From: DATGSL01 sp964645585
GTDB taxonomy: Bacteria > Verrucomicrobiota > Verrucomicrobiia > Opitutales > T3Sed10-336
Assembly (NCBI GenBank): GCA_964645585.1
Contig: CAZYAN010000014.1
Location: forward strand, 9,532-73,531
Reading direction: 5' to 3'
DNA: 64,000 nucleotides
Shown here: one piece after another, positions 1 through 8,811 of the stretch
Layout: each line of letters begins with the position of its first letter
Numbering within the stretch: the first letter of the stretch is position 1
The notes under the pieces: generated by a model
Databases searched by the model: none
Told to the model about the DNA's origin: nothing
The model's input: only the letters and a program-made list of their open reading frames with translations
Made by a program: the position numbers and the translations under genes

Positions 1-87
1 GTTGCCCCGGAATTCGCTTCTTTTGGAATTTTTCCGGTCCGCTCTTGCGTCTCATGCGCGAGGGTCGTTTAACTCAATTCTTTCCTT

Positions 88-1677
88 ATGAAAGTATTAG
101 TCGCAGATCGAATTTCACCCAAAGGTGTGGAATACCTTCGCCGGCAGGAAGGGTTCGAGGTTATCGAGGCGTATGGCTCGTCGCCTGAACAGATTCTCGA
201 ACTCGTTCGCGATGTGGATGCCATCGCGGTGCGGAGCGAAACCAAGATCACCGCGGAAGTGATTGCCGCCGCACCGAAGCTCAAGGCGGTAGGCCGCGCG
301 GGAGTCGGGGTGGATAACATCGACGTGGAGGCGGCGACTCATCGCGGGGTCGTCGTTTTGAACACGCCAAGCGGAAACACCGTGGCGACCGCGGAATTGA
401 CGTTCACGCACCTCCTCTGCGGCGCGCGCCCGGTTACGCAGGCGGCGGCGTCCATGCGCAACGGAAAATGGGCGCGCAAGGAATTTCCGGGGAGTGAACT
501 TTCGAAGAAGACAATCGGGATTATCGGTCTCGGACGGATCGGGGCCGAGGTGGCGCGCCGGGCGAAGGCGTTTCAGATGCGTGTCATCGCGTACGATCCT
601 TACCTCGCACCGAGCCGCGCCAAAACGCTTGAAGTGCAGCCGGTCGACCTCGATACGCTTTTTCGCGAGTCCGACTACATTACGGTCCACATGCCGCTCA
701 CGGAAACGACGAAGGCGATGATCGACGAAGAAGCGTTCGCTAAAATGAAGGACGGCGTGCGCGTCTTTAACTGCGCGCGCGGCGGTATCATCAAGGAAAG
801 CGCGTTGATCGCGGCGCTCGAATCGGGGAAAGTCGCCGCGGCCGGGCTCGATGTGTTTGAGTCGGAGCCGCTTCCCGCGGACAGCCCGCTGCGACGCATG
901 CCGAACGTCGTCCTGACGCCGCACCTGGGCGCTTCCACCAAGGAGGCCCAGGAGAGCGTCGGTATCGAGGTCGCGGAATCGCTGGTGGAGGCTCTCGCGG
1001 GCGGGGTGATCCGGAACGCGGTCAACATGCCTTCTATCGACGCGGCCACTCTCAAAGTGATCGGCCCCTATCTCGAGCTCGGTGCCAAGCTCGGGACGCT
1101 GGTCCAGCAAATTGGGCCGCCGTCAATCGAGAAGATCAAGCTCACCTACTGGGGCAAAGTCGTCGACCTCGATGCGAATTCGCTGACTCGCAGCATTATT
1201 AAGGGATTTCTTTCGCGGATCAGCGGCGACGAAGTCAATTTCGTCAATGCACCGATCGTGCTCGAGCGTCTCGGTGTCGAATTCGAGGTGATGAAGTCGA
1301 GTGTCGAGAGCGATTACACCGAACTGGTTCAGGTCGAGGCGATCAGCGAAGGAGAAGTTTGCGCCTCCGCCGCCGGGACCCTGATCGGGAAAGCCAACCT
1401 TCCTAGGATTGTCAGCATCCAGGGCAAGGGAGTCGAGGCGACGCCGACCGGCGTTTTGCTGGTCTTGGAAAATCGGGACGTTCCTGGAATTGTCGGCGCG
1501 ATTGGAAACGTGCTCGGCCAAGACCAGGTCAACATCGCCGGCATGTCGCTGAGCCGCGTCGAAGTGGGTGGGACCGCTCTGACCGTGATCAACCTCGACA
1601 GCGCGCCCGGGCCCGAAGCGATGCGGGAGATCAATCAGCATCCGGCGATCAAAAACGCGGTGCTGGTCCGCTTCTGA
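88..1677 (+). CDS. serA: D-3-phosphoglycerate dehydrogenase
   Basis: Catalyses NAD-dependent oxidation of 3-phosphoglycerate, the first step of serine synthesis, in the cytosol. The 529-residue protein has the long bacterial architecture. The dehydrogenase core covers residues 1-310, with a Rossmann motif GLGRIG at 147-152 and the catalytic set Arg231 (in ARGG), Glu260 (in SEP) and His279 (in TPHLGA). An intervening substrate-binding domain follows at about 315-450, then a C-terminal ACT domain at about 455-529 (LENRDVPGIVGAIGNVLG), usually the serine feedback site. Start is the ATG at 88; no strong Shine-Dalgarno is visible upstream. It is the first gene of a co-directional run into plsY and hom-lysC-thrC, so serine and threonine supply may be co-expressed (inference). 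Confidence 0.96.
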   Translation: MKVLVADRISPKGVEYLRRQEGFEVIEAYGSSPEQILELVRDVDAIAVRSETKITAEVIAAAPKLKAVGRAGVGVDNIDVEAATHRGVVVLNTPSGNTVATAELTFTHLLCGARPVTQAAASMRNGKWARKEFPGSELSKKTIGIIGLGRIGAEVARRAKAFQMRVIAYDPYLAPSRAKTLEVQPVDLDTLFRESDYITVHMPLTETTKAMIDEEAFAKMKDGVRVFNCARGGIIKESALIAALESGKVAAAGLDVFESEPLPADSPLRRMPNVVLTPHLGASTKEAQESVGIEVAESLVEALAGGVIRNAVNMPSIDAATLKVIGPYLELGAKLGTLVQQIGPPSIEKIKLTYWGKVVDLDANSLTRSIIKGFLSRISGDEVNFVNAPIVLERLGVEFEVMKSSVESDYTELVQVEAISEGEVCASAAGTLIGKANLPRIVSIQGKGVEATPTGVLLVLENRDVPGIVGAIGNVLGQDQVNIAGMSLSRVEVGGTALTVINLDSAPGPEAMREINQHPAIKNAVLVRF

Positions 1678-1752
1678 CAGCGGGTTGTCCTGTGGAGCAC
1701 GTTTTCCTCCGATGAAGGCGCGCGCGAACACGACTGGAAAGCGGGTGGCGCA

Positions 1753-2373
1753 ATGACGCTTGCCGGAGTGCTTGCCGCCGCCGCGGTCGCCGGGTACTTC
1801 GTCGGCGCGATTCCGTTCGGGTATCTCGTGGCGCGCGCGCATGGCGTCGATATCCTCAAGCACGGGAGCGGGAATCCAGGAGCAACCAATGTTAAACGGG
1901 TCGTCGGCAAGCGCGCCGGCAATTTCGTCTTTCTGCTCGATTTTCTGAAAGGCACCCTGGCGGCCGGCTGGCCGCTGATCGCGGCGCTGCCGGAACAGGC
2001 GGCGCTCGCCGGAGCGATTGCCGGTCTCGTCGCGGCCATCCTTGGTCACAGCTACTCCATCTTTCTCCGGGGCAAAGGCGGCAAAGGCGTGGCGACAACG
2101 ATGGGCGGCTTGATCGTGATTATGCCGGTGGCGGTCGCCATCGGCATCGGCGTCTGGATGGTGACGTTCTTTACGACGCGATTCGTCTCGCTCGCCTCGA
2201 TCCTGTTCGCGGCAAGTCTGCCGGTGTCGACTTGGTTCCTGCTCCAATCGCCTTTGCTGACGGGCCTCGGCATCGCGCTGGCGGTTCTGATCACCTTTCG
2301 TCACCGCGCGAATATTCAAAGATTGCTAAACGGAACGGAAAACCGTTTTGTGCGACGCGATGAACAAGGCTGA
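1753..2373 (+). CDS. plsY: Glycerol-3-phosphate acyltransferase (acyl-phosphate dependent)
   Basis: Integral membrane enzyme that transfers an acyl group from acyl-phosphate to glycerol 3-phosphate, making lysophosphatidate. The 206 residues are mostly hydrophobic, and all three PlsY loops are recognisable: SGNPGATNV at 39-47, the glycine-rich HSYSIFLRGKGGKG at 99-112, and FRHRANIQRLLNGTE at 182-196. Length is normal for the family. It sits 75 bp after serA and 33 bp before hom. The position inside an amino acid operon is not functionally obvious, and co-transcription is inferred from spacing only. Confidence 0.95.
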   Translation: MTLAGVLAAAAVAGYFVGAIPFGYLVARAHGVDILKHGSGNPGATNVKRVVGKRAGNFVFLLDFLKGTLAAGWPLIAALPEQAALAGAIAGLVAAILGHSYSIFLRGKGGKGVATTMGGLIVIMPVAVAIGIGVWMVTFFTTRFVSLASILFAASLPVSTWFLLQSPLLTGLGIALAVLITFRHRANIQRLLNGTENRFVRRDEQG

Positions 2374-2406
2374 TTTTTTCTTTCTCAGGGATCGGAGCGC
2401 CGGACA

Positions 2407-3732
2407 ATGATGGCGGAAAAATCGATGATCAAGATCGGTTTTCTCGGGCTCGGGACCGTCGGGCAAGGTGTCTGGAAACACATTGAAGCCGACCGGCAGC
2501 GGCTGGAAACGCGTCTCGGCGCTTCGCTCGTGCTGCACCGGGCGGCTGTTCGCGAACTGAACAAAGCGCGCCACGGCTCGATTCCAAAGGAGAGATTAAC
2601 GACGGACGCGATGGCTGTCGCGACGGATCCCGAGATCGACATCGTTTGCGAATTGATGGGCGGAACCGGCCGGGCGAAAGAGCTGACGCTCGCCGCGCTC
2701 GAACACGGTAAAATTGTCGTCTCCGCAAACAAGGCGCTGCTTTGCGAACACGGCGACGCGATTTTTCGCGCGGCGCGCGCCGGCGGAGGCCATTTCTTCT
2801 TCGAGGCGAGCGTCGCCGGAGGCATTCCAATTATCAAGGCGTTGCGCGAAGGCCTGGTCGCGAACCGGTTCCCGCTGATCTACGGCGTTCTCAACGGCAC
2901 TTGCAACTACATCCTCACCCGCATGGAGGAGGAAGGCGCGCCGTACGAGACGGTCCTCGCGGAAGCCCGCGAACTCGGGTACGTCGAGGCGGACGAATCG
3001 CTCGATCTTGACGGCTGGGACACGGCGCACAAGGCGGTGATCCTCGCGTTCCTGGCCCATGGAAAATGGGTGAAATACGACGAGATGCTTGTCGAAGGCA
3101 TTCGGAATGTCACGTTGGCGGACATTCGCCACGCGGGTTCGCTCGGATACCGAATCAAGCTGATCGCCGCGATCGAGCGGGATTTTTCAGCCAACCAGCT
3201 GTTTATCAGTGTGCGGCCGTCGCTGGTGCCCCGCAAACACGTTTTGGCGAGTTTGACCGGTCCGTTCAACGGCGTTTCCGTCACCGGCAGTGTCGCCGGG
3301 GCAACCACGTACATCGGTCGCGGCGCCGGACAGGACGCGACCGCAAGCGCGGTTATCAGCGACATCGCCGATGCGGCGCTGTTGCTGCGCGGCGCGCGGA
3401 TCGCGCTTTTGCCCGAAGAAGATGACGGCATTCGCGAGGAGCAGGAGCCGTGTGGAATCATGTCGCTCGACCAAGTGAAAGGCTCGTATTACCTGCGGCT
3501 TGCTGTGGACGACGCGCCGGGGGTTTTAGCGCGGATTGCCACGGTGATGGCGAAGCGAAACGTGAGCATCGCGACGGTTACGCAAAAGGACGGCGACGGC
3601 TTGGCGGCGCTGATTTTGACGACGCACGAAAGTAACGAACGTGACATCCAGGAAACGGTGCGCGACCTGCGCAACCTCCCGCCGGTGCTGGAGGAACCGC
3701 TTCTTTTGCGGATTGCCGATTTCGAAGAATAG
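2407..3732 (+). CDS. hom: Homoserine dehydrogenase
   Basis: NAD(P)H-dependent reduction of aspartate semialdehyde to homoserine, the branch toward threonine and methionine. The 441 residues include the nucleotide-binding GFLGLGTVGQG at 11-21, the conserved Lys109 in VSANKALL, the substrate loop NGTCNYIL at 163-170, and a C-terminal ACT domain starting near residue 360 (YLRLAVDDAPGVLARIA). This is the monofunctional ACT-bearing form, not the aspartokinase fusion. Met1, Met2 and Met7 are all possible starts; 2407 is the longest. Only 6 bp separate it from lysC, which supports one transcript. Confidence 0.95.
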   Translation: MMAEKSMIKIGFLGLGTVGQGVWKHIEADRQRLETRLGASLVLHRAAVRELNKARHGSIPKERLTTDAMAVATDPEIDIVCELMGGTGRAKELTLAALEHGKIVVSANKALLCEHGDAIFRAARAGGGHFFFEASVAGGIPIIKALREGLVANRFPLIYGVLNGTCNYILTRMEEEGAPYETVLAEARELGYVEADESLDLDGWDTAHKAVILAFLAHGKWVKYDEMLVEGIRNVTLADIRHAGSLGYRIKLIAAIERDFSANQLFISVRPSLVPRKHVLASLTGPFNGVSVTGSVAGATTYIGRGAGQDATASAVISDIADAALLLRGARIALLPEEDDGIREEQEPCGIMSLDQVKGSYYLRLAVDDAPGVLARIATVMAKRNVSIATVTQKDGDGLAALILTTHESNERDIQETVRDLRNLPPVLEEPLLLRIADFEE

Positions 3733-3738
3733 AACCGA

Positions 3739-4959
3739 ATGGCGAGAATTGTACAAAAATACGGCGGCACGTCGGTGGCGGATATTGACCGCATCCGGGA
3801 GGTGGCACGCCGGGTCAAGAGTGTTGTCGATGAAGGCCACGAAGTCATCGTGGTCGTGTCGGCACGGTCGGGCGTGACGAACGAACTCGTTGGCAGGGCG
3901 CTTTCGCTCAATCCGAATCCCAACGACCGGGAAATGGACATGCTCCTCGCGGTCGGGGAGCAGGAGACGATCGCGCTGACCGCGATGGCGCTTCACGCGC
4001 TCGGCGTGCCCGCCGCGTCGCGAACCGGCGCCCAGGCCGGGATCTTAACCGACTTCGCCCACACGCGAGCGCGCATTTTGAGCATTGCGTGCGGAAGCAT
4101 TGAAGAGTGTTTGAAGAATGGAGAAGTCGTTATCGTCGCCGGATTCCAAGGAATCAGTGCGCAAGGGCAGATCACGACGCTCGGCCGCGGCGGTTCCGAC
4201 CTGAGCGCGATCGCACTCGCGAGTTCCCTCGGGGCTGATCTCTGTCAGATCTTTACGGACGTTGACGGGGTATACACGGCTGATCCGCGGATCGTGCCGA
4301 CCGCGCGCAAACTTTCGGAGATCAGCTATGATGAAATGCTGGAACTCGCCAGCCTCGGCTCGAAAGTCATGCAGGCCCGCTCGGTTGAATTTGCCAAGAA
4401 GTACGGCGTGGTTTTTGAAGTTCGCTCCAGTTTTAATGACAATCCGGGAACTCTCGTGAAAGAAGAAGTGGCATCCATGGAGGACGTCGTGGTGCGCGGC
4501 GTCGCCCTCGACAAAAATCAGGTAAAGGTGAAAGTCAGCAACCTGCCCGACAAACCCGGCACGGCCGCTGACATTTTCCAGGCGCTGTCGGACGCGCGGA
4601 TCATTGTCGATATGATCGTTCAGAACGTCGGACGCGGCGGCCTTGCCAACTTGACCTTCACGGTGCCGCGGGATGACGCGGACCGGGCCAAGGCGGCGGT
4701 TGACGCGGTCCTCAAGCCAATCGGCGGCGGCGAAGTCGAGGTCGCCGACGCGATCGCGAAACTGTCGGTGGTCGGCGTCGGAATGCGAACGCATTCCGGT
4801 GTGGCAACCACGCTCTTCAGAACCTTGGCGACGCACAACATCAATATTGAGATGATCAGCACGTCGGAGATCAAAATCTCTGTGGTCATCGATCTTGACC
4901 GGGCGGACGAAGCCGTTCGTCTCGTGCATGCGGCCTACAATTTAGACACGGCGGAGTAA
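3739..4959 (+). CDS. lysC: Aspartate kinase
   Basis: Phosphorylates aspartate, the committed step for lysine, threonine and methionine. The 406 residues comprise an amino acid kinase domain (KYGGTSVA at 7-14, TDVDGVYTADPR at 173-184) and two C-terminal ACT domains (about 262-330 and 341-406), the layout of the Bacillus/Corynebacterium class in which threonine and lysine act as feedback ligands. It lies between hom (6 bp) and thrC (9 bp). Met247, at the junction of kinase and ACT halves, falls where alpha/beta-type aspartokinases start their small subunit internally; see the separate entry. Confidence 0.96.
   Translation: MARIVQKYGGTSVADIDRIREVARRVKSVVDEGHEVIVVVSARSGVTNELVGRALSLNPNPNDREMDMLLAVGEQETIALTAMALHALGVPAASRTGAQAGILTDFAHTRARILSIACGSIEECLKNGEVVIVAGFQGISAQGQITTLGRGGSDLSAIALASSLGADLCQIFTDVDGVYTADPRIVPTARKLSEISYDEMLELASLGSKVMQARSVEFAKKYGVVFEVRSSFNDNPGTLVKEEVASMEDVVVRGVALDKNQVKVKVSNLPDKPGTAADIFQALSDARIIVDMIVQNVGRGGLANLTFTVPRDDADRAKAAVDAVLKPIGGGEVEVADAIAKLSVVGVGMRTHSGVATTLFRTLATHNINIEMISTSEIKISVVIDLDRADEAVRLVHAAYNLDTAE
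4477..4959 (+). other. Candidate internal translation start giving an aspartokinase beta subunit
   Basis: In-frame ATG at 4477 (Met247 of LysC) opens a 160-residue ACT-only product. A purine-rich AGAAGAAG at 4461-4468 lies eight bases upstream of it. In B. subtilis LysC and C. glutamicum LysC, an internal start at about this position makes the beta subunit (established for those proteins). Here it is inferred from position only. Confidence 0.3.
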
Positions 4960-4968
4960 CAAGGCGCG

Positions 4969-6372
4969 ATGCCAGCATTTGTCAGCACACGCGGTCAGAC
5001 GCGGCCGCACCGGTTTTCCGAAGCGGTTTCGATCGGTCTGGCGCCGGATGGAGGGCTTTTCCTTCCAGACCGGCTCCCGGACCTGACGGCGAAGCTGCCC
5101 GAGTGGGAAACGCTCTCGTACGCGGAACTCTGTTTCGCCTTTTTGAAGGAGTTTGCGGACGACCTTGATGATCAGGTGCTGCGCGACATCGTCGACCGAT
5201 CGTACGCGACGTTCTCGCACCCGGAGATCGCGCCGCTCGTCCGGCTCGACGACGACCTGTATATCCTTGAGCTTTTCCACGGGCCGACGCTGGCGTTCAA
5301 GGACTTTGCCTTGCAGCTCCTCGGCAACCTTTACGAGGAGCAAATTCGGCGGACCGGACGCGCGATCAATGTTCTCGGGGCGACGTCCGGCGACACCGGC
5401 GCGGCGGCGATTCATGGACTGCTCGGCAAAGAAGGGGTGAACATTTTCATCCTCTATCCGAACGGTCGGGTCTCGCCGTTGCAGGAGCGTCAGATGACCT
5501 GCACGGATGCCCCCAATGTTTTTCCGCTGGCGATTGAAGGCAGTTTTGACGATGCGCAGACGGCTTTGAAAGCGACCTTTGGCAACGCGGAGTTCAGTCG
5601 GAAGCACCGGTTGTCAGCGGTCAACTCAATCAATCTCGCCCGCATTCTCGCGCAATCGGTTTACTACTTCCACGCGTGGTTTCGTCTGCCTCCCGACCGC
5701 CGGGAAAACGTCGAGTTCGTTGTTCCGACAGGAAACTTCGGCAACATCTTTGCTGGCTGGCTGGCGGCGAAAATGGGGTTGCCGGTCAACAGTTTCAAGA
5801 TCGCGACCAACCGCAACGACATCCTGTACCGGCTCTTCACGACCGGCCGTTATTCGCCGGGGAAAGTTCATCCGAGCCTTGCTCCGTCGATGGACATCCA
5901 AATCGCGTCGAACTTCGAACGCTTTCTTTATTATGCCGTGGAGGAAGACGCGCGGCGTGTGCGAGAAATTATGGAGACCCTCAAGACCGGCGGCGAGTAT
6001 GTCTTCGGTGACTTTCGGACCGATCTGTTCCGGGCGTCCCGGATGACCGACGAGGAGATTCCAGGCGCGATCCGGCGATTGTATGAAAAGTATCAATACA
6101 TCGCCGATCCTCATACGATTTGCGCTTTTAAAGAGATTGACCCGGAGCGGACGAGTATTGTGCTCGCGACGGCGAGTCCGGCGAAGTTTCCGGAGACGAT
6201 TGCGTCTGCGATCGGGATTGAGCCGACGGATCCGTCGCTGGAGACGTTGAAGTCGCGAGAGATTCGAAAACATTTGATTCCGGCGGACGCCGCGGCGGTG
6301 CAGCGTTTCGTGGCCGAGCATTCGGCGGCCGGCGAGCAGGGAACGGGGCGTCCGCGCAGCTCGAATCGCTGA
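4969..6372 (+). CDS. thrC: Threonine synthase
   Basis: PLP enzyme that converts O-phosphohomoserine to threonine. The 467 residues begin with the typical ThrC N-terminus (STRGQ, then APDGGLFLP). The Schiff-base lysine is Lys111 in HGPTLAFKDFA, and the phosphate-binding loop GATSGDTGAAA follows at about residues 136-146. The length fits the bacterial/yeast-type class. The start is the ATG 9 bp after the lysC stop. The C-terminal 30 residues are Ala/Arg rich and less conserved-looking. It closes the hom-lysC-thrC unit; two small hairpins follow. Confidence 0.95.
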   Translation: MPAFVSTRGQTRPHRFSEAVSIGLAPDGGLFLPDRLPDLTAKLPEWETLSYAELCFAFLKEFADDLDDQVLRDIVDRSYATFSHPEIAPLVRLDDDLYILELFHGPTLAFKDFALQLLGNLYEEQIRRTGRAINVLGATSGDTGAAAIHGLLGKEGVNIFILYPNGRVSPLQERQMTCTDAPNVFPLAIEGSFDDAQTALKATFGNAEFSRKHRLSAVNSINLARILAQSVYYFHAWFRLPPDRRENVEFVVPTGNFGNIFAGWLAAKMGLPVNSFKIATNRNDILYRLFTTGRYSPGKVHPSLAPSMDIQIASNFERFLYYAVEEDARRVREIMETLKTGGEYVFGDFRTDLFRASRMTDEEIPGAIRRLYEKYQYIADPHTICAFKEIDPERTSIVLATASPAKFPETIASAIGIEPTDPSLETLKSREIRKHLIPADAAAVQRFVAEHSAAGEQGTGRPRSSNR

Positions 6373-6432
6373 AGTTGAGCTGTCGGGCATCCGCCGTCCG
6401 CGGGGATGGAAGCGGTTTGATCGACGCGGGTT

Positions 6433-6471
6433 CGCAAGCTCGGAGGCTTGCGCTGCACGGGGGAGACCGTG
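6433..6471 (+). terminator. Tandem hairpins after thrC
   Basis: Two inverted repeats lie back to back between thrC and the kinase gene. CGCAAGC (6433-6439) pairs with GCTTGCG (6446-6452), and CACGG (6456-6460) pairs with CCGTG (6467-6471). No U-tract follows directly, although TTTTT occurs at 6492-6496. They may act as a Rho-dependent end, an mRNA 3' stabiliser, or part of the leader of the next gene. Confidence 0.35.
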
Positions 6472-6578
6472 TGGCTTGAAAAGCGGGGCACTTTTTATAT
6501 CGTAAGGGAAAGCGAGCGCACAAGTTCAGGGGAGTGTGCAATTTTGGGTGAGTCTTCCTGGCCATTTTCTCCTGTGCG

Positions 6579-8378
6579 GTGAAACGATTGCGCAATCCTG
6601 CTATGTTTAGCTTGGGAACGAAGGCGGCTGATTGGTTTCGTTCGAGAGAAGCGGTCGGCACGAACGCGGCACGTACGGCCGCTAAAGGTATTGTCTTTGT
6701 CCTGCTGGCGCTCGTCCCGATTGGACTTCTCGGCCTGTTCGCCTTTCGAACCGCGAGCAAGGCGGTGAGTGAATTGGTCCGGGCGAATAATCTCGCCGCG
6801 GCCCGTGGCGCGGCCGACATTGTCAAGGAAGACATCCAGCGCAATCTTTCCCTTGCCGTGTCGCTCGCGGAATCACCGGAGTTTCGGCAGGCGGTGGAGA
6901 ATGAGGACACCGCCAGTGTCCGCTTTCAGCTGCAATCGGTCATTTACTTGTACCCGGCGATCAACCGCGCCGCCGTCCATACGATTGACGGTGTGCTGTG
7001 GGCGGATTACCCGCCCGCGCCCGAGATTCAAGGCAGAGACTTCAGCGACTCGGGTTGGTACGCGGGGGTATCGCGCGATTGGGAGCCGTACGTTTCGGAC
7101 ATTTACCGCCGTCCGGTCTCGGAGGGAGAGCTAGTTGTGGCTTTTGCCGTGCCGGTTCGAAACGATAACGCGGATGTGATCGGGATCCTCGTGAGCATGT
7201 ACGAGCTGCGCAGGATCGGACAGGATCTTAATTACGTGAGGGTGGGCGAGACCGGTTCTGTGATGCTTCTCGATCCGAACGGCAATCTTGCCGCGCACCC
7301 CGATCTGGATCTGGACAATGTGATTTACAGCGGGTACGGCGAACTCGAGTACGTGCGAATGGCGCTGGCGGGAACTTCCTTTACGGGCGATTACGTCGAT
7401 CCCATTTCCGGGGAAAAGATGGTCGCGACATTTTTGCCTGTGACCATTGCTGGACGCGACTGGGTCGTGATTGCCGATCAGCCTGTGGCGGACGCGTTCG
7501 CGCCGATTCGGCGGATCGCTTGGAATATCGCGCTCGCGGGTGTTTTTTTGGCGGTGGCCGCGGGCGGATTTGTCTTCTTCTTGTGGCGGACTAGCGAGCA
7601 TGAGCGCGTCTTGAATCTCAAGCTTGAACGGCGAAACCAAGCGCTTCAGAAGCTGACGGGAGAGCTGGAACGGTCCAACAAGGAACTCGAGGAATTTGCC
7701 TATGTCGCTTCTCATGATCTCCAGGAGCCGCTTCGGATGGTCGCGAGCTACACGCAGCTGCTCGGGCGGCGATACGAAGGGAAGCTCGACGAATCGGCCG
7801 ACAGGTTTATCCACTATGCGGTCGACGGGGCGAAGCGGATGCAGGCTCTGATTCAGGATCTGCTCAAATATTCGCGGGTGGGGACGCAGGGAAAGCCTTT
7901 TGAACCGACCTCGTTTTCGGATGCTCTCCGGGAAGCACTGTCGAATTTGAAAATTGCGATTCGTGAATCGGATGCGGAAGTGACGGCAGATGAGCCGTTG
8001 CCGACCCTTTTGGCCGATGCAACGCAGATCGTTCAGCTCTTCCAAAATCTCATCAGCAACGCGATCAAATTCCGAGGCGAAGAGCCTCCGCGCATCCACA
8101 TTTCAGCGGAGGAGGGCGATGGGGAGTGGACCTTCTCGGTTCGCGACAACGGGGTGGGGATTGATCCGGAGTTTCACGAGAAGATTTTCGTGATTTTTCA
8201 ACGTCTCCCGGGTGAGAAGAAAGTCTCCGGCACCGGCTTGGGCCTTTCGATGTGCAAGAAAATCGTCGAGCGCCACGGAGGGAAGATCTGGGTGGAGTCC
8301 GAGAAGGGCGAGGGTGCGACTTTCCGCTTTACCCTTCCAGCCGATCCGGTTACAGTCAACGGAAGGGATGGCGGATAA
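6579..8378 (+). CDS. Membrane sensor histidine kinase with extracytoplasmic Cache-like domain
   Basis: Autophosphorylating sensor kinase. It has transmembrane helix 1 at about residues 38-56, a periplasmic Cache-type sensor domain at about 60-310 (IKVDG-type features such as YLYPAINRAAVHTIDG and GETGSVMLLDPNG), helix 2 at about 313-332, then a coiled coil. The HisKA dimerisation domain has phospho-acceptor His379 in ASHDLQEPLRM, the phytochrome-like subtype. The HATPase domain shows NLISNAIKF (N box), DNGVGID (G1) and GTGLGLS (G2). Start is GTG at 6579 or ATG at 6603; neither has a clear ribosome site. The end overlaps the response regulator by 11 bp, so the two are almost certainly co-translated. 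The ligand is unknown. Confidence 0.9.
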   Translation: MKRLRNPAMFSLGTKAADWFRSREAVGTNAARTAAKGIVFVLLALVPIGLLGLFAFRTASKAVSELVRANNLAAARGAADIVKEDIQRNLSLAVSLAESPEFRQAVENEDTASVRFQLQSVIYLYPAINRAAVHTIDGVLWADYPPAPEIQGRDFSDSGWYAGVSRDWEPYVSDIYRRPVSEGELVVAFAVPVRNDNADVIGILVSMYELRRIGQDLNYVRVGETGSVMLLDPNGNLAAHPDLDLDNVIYSGYGELEYVRMALAGTSFTGDYVDPISGEKMVATFLPVTIAGRDWVVIADQPVADAFAPIRRIAWNIALAGVFLAVAAGGFVFFLWRTSEHERVLNLKLERRNQALQKLTGELERSNKELEEFAYVASHDLQEPLRMVASYTQLLGRRYEGKLDESADRFIHYAVDGAKRMQALIQDLLKYSRVGTQGKPFEPTSFSDALREALSNLKIAIRESDAEVTADEPLPTLLADATQIVQLFQNLISNAIKFRGEEPPRIHISAEEGDGEWTFSVRDNGVGIDPEFHEKIFVIFQRLPGEKKVSGTGLGLSMCKKIVERHGGKIWVESEKGEGATFRFTLPADPVTVNGRDGG

Positions 8379-8811
8379 GAACTGCAGAGAGATCGAGATT
8401 CTTCTCGTTGAGGATAATCCCGGCGATGTTGAGTTGACGGTTGACGCTTTATCGAGGGCAAAGATCTCGAATCATGTGAGCGTTGTGCAAGACGGTTTGG
8501 AAGCGCTTGCCTTCTTGAAACGGGAAGGGAAATACAAGGACGCGCCGCGGCCGGACCTGATTTTTCTCGACTGGAATCTTCCGGGAAAGCACGGGCGCGA
8601 CGTTTTGGCGGAAGTGAAGCAGACGGAGGAACTGCGCCGAATCCCCGTCTGTGTCCTCACGACATCCGATTCGGAACAGGACGTTATCAAAGCCTACAGC
8701 CTTCACGCGAACTGTTACATTACAAAACCGGTCGATATCGATCAGTTCATCGCCCTCGTGAAATCGATCGAAGATTTTTGGTTTAAAGTGGTGAAGTTTC
8801 CGTCGGAGTGA
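8368..8811 (+). CDS. Single-domain response regulator (Rcp1-like)
   Basis: A 147-residue stand-alone receiver. It shows the acidic pocket in LLVEDNPGDVEL, phospho-acceptor Asp68 in FLDWNLPG, the threonine switch in CVLTTSDS and the lysine in CYITKPVD. The NPGDVEL signature and about 145-residue length are typical of the Rcp1 family that partners phytochrome-type kinases, matching the kinase upstream. The ATG at 8368 is preceded by GGAAGG and is chosen over the longer open frame at 8212, whose extra residues are an out-of-frame reading of the kinase. It overlaps both neighbours (11 bp and 4 bp). Confidence 0.93.
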   Translation: MADKNCREIEILLVEDNPGDVELTVDALSRAKISNHVSVVQDGLEALAFLKREGKYKDAPRPDLIFLDWNLPGKHGRDVLAEVKQTEELRRIPVCVLTTSDSEQDVIKAYSLHANCYITKPVDIDQFIALVKSIEDFWFKVVKFPSE

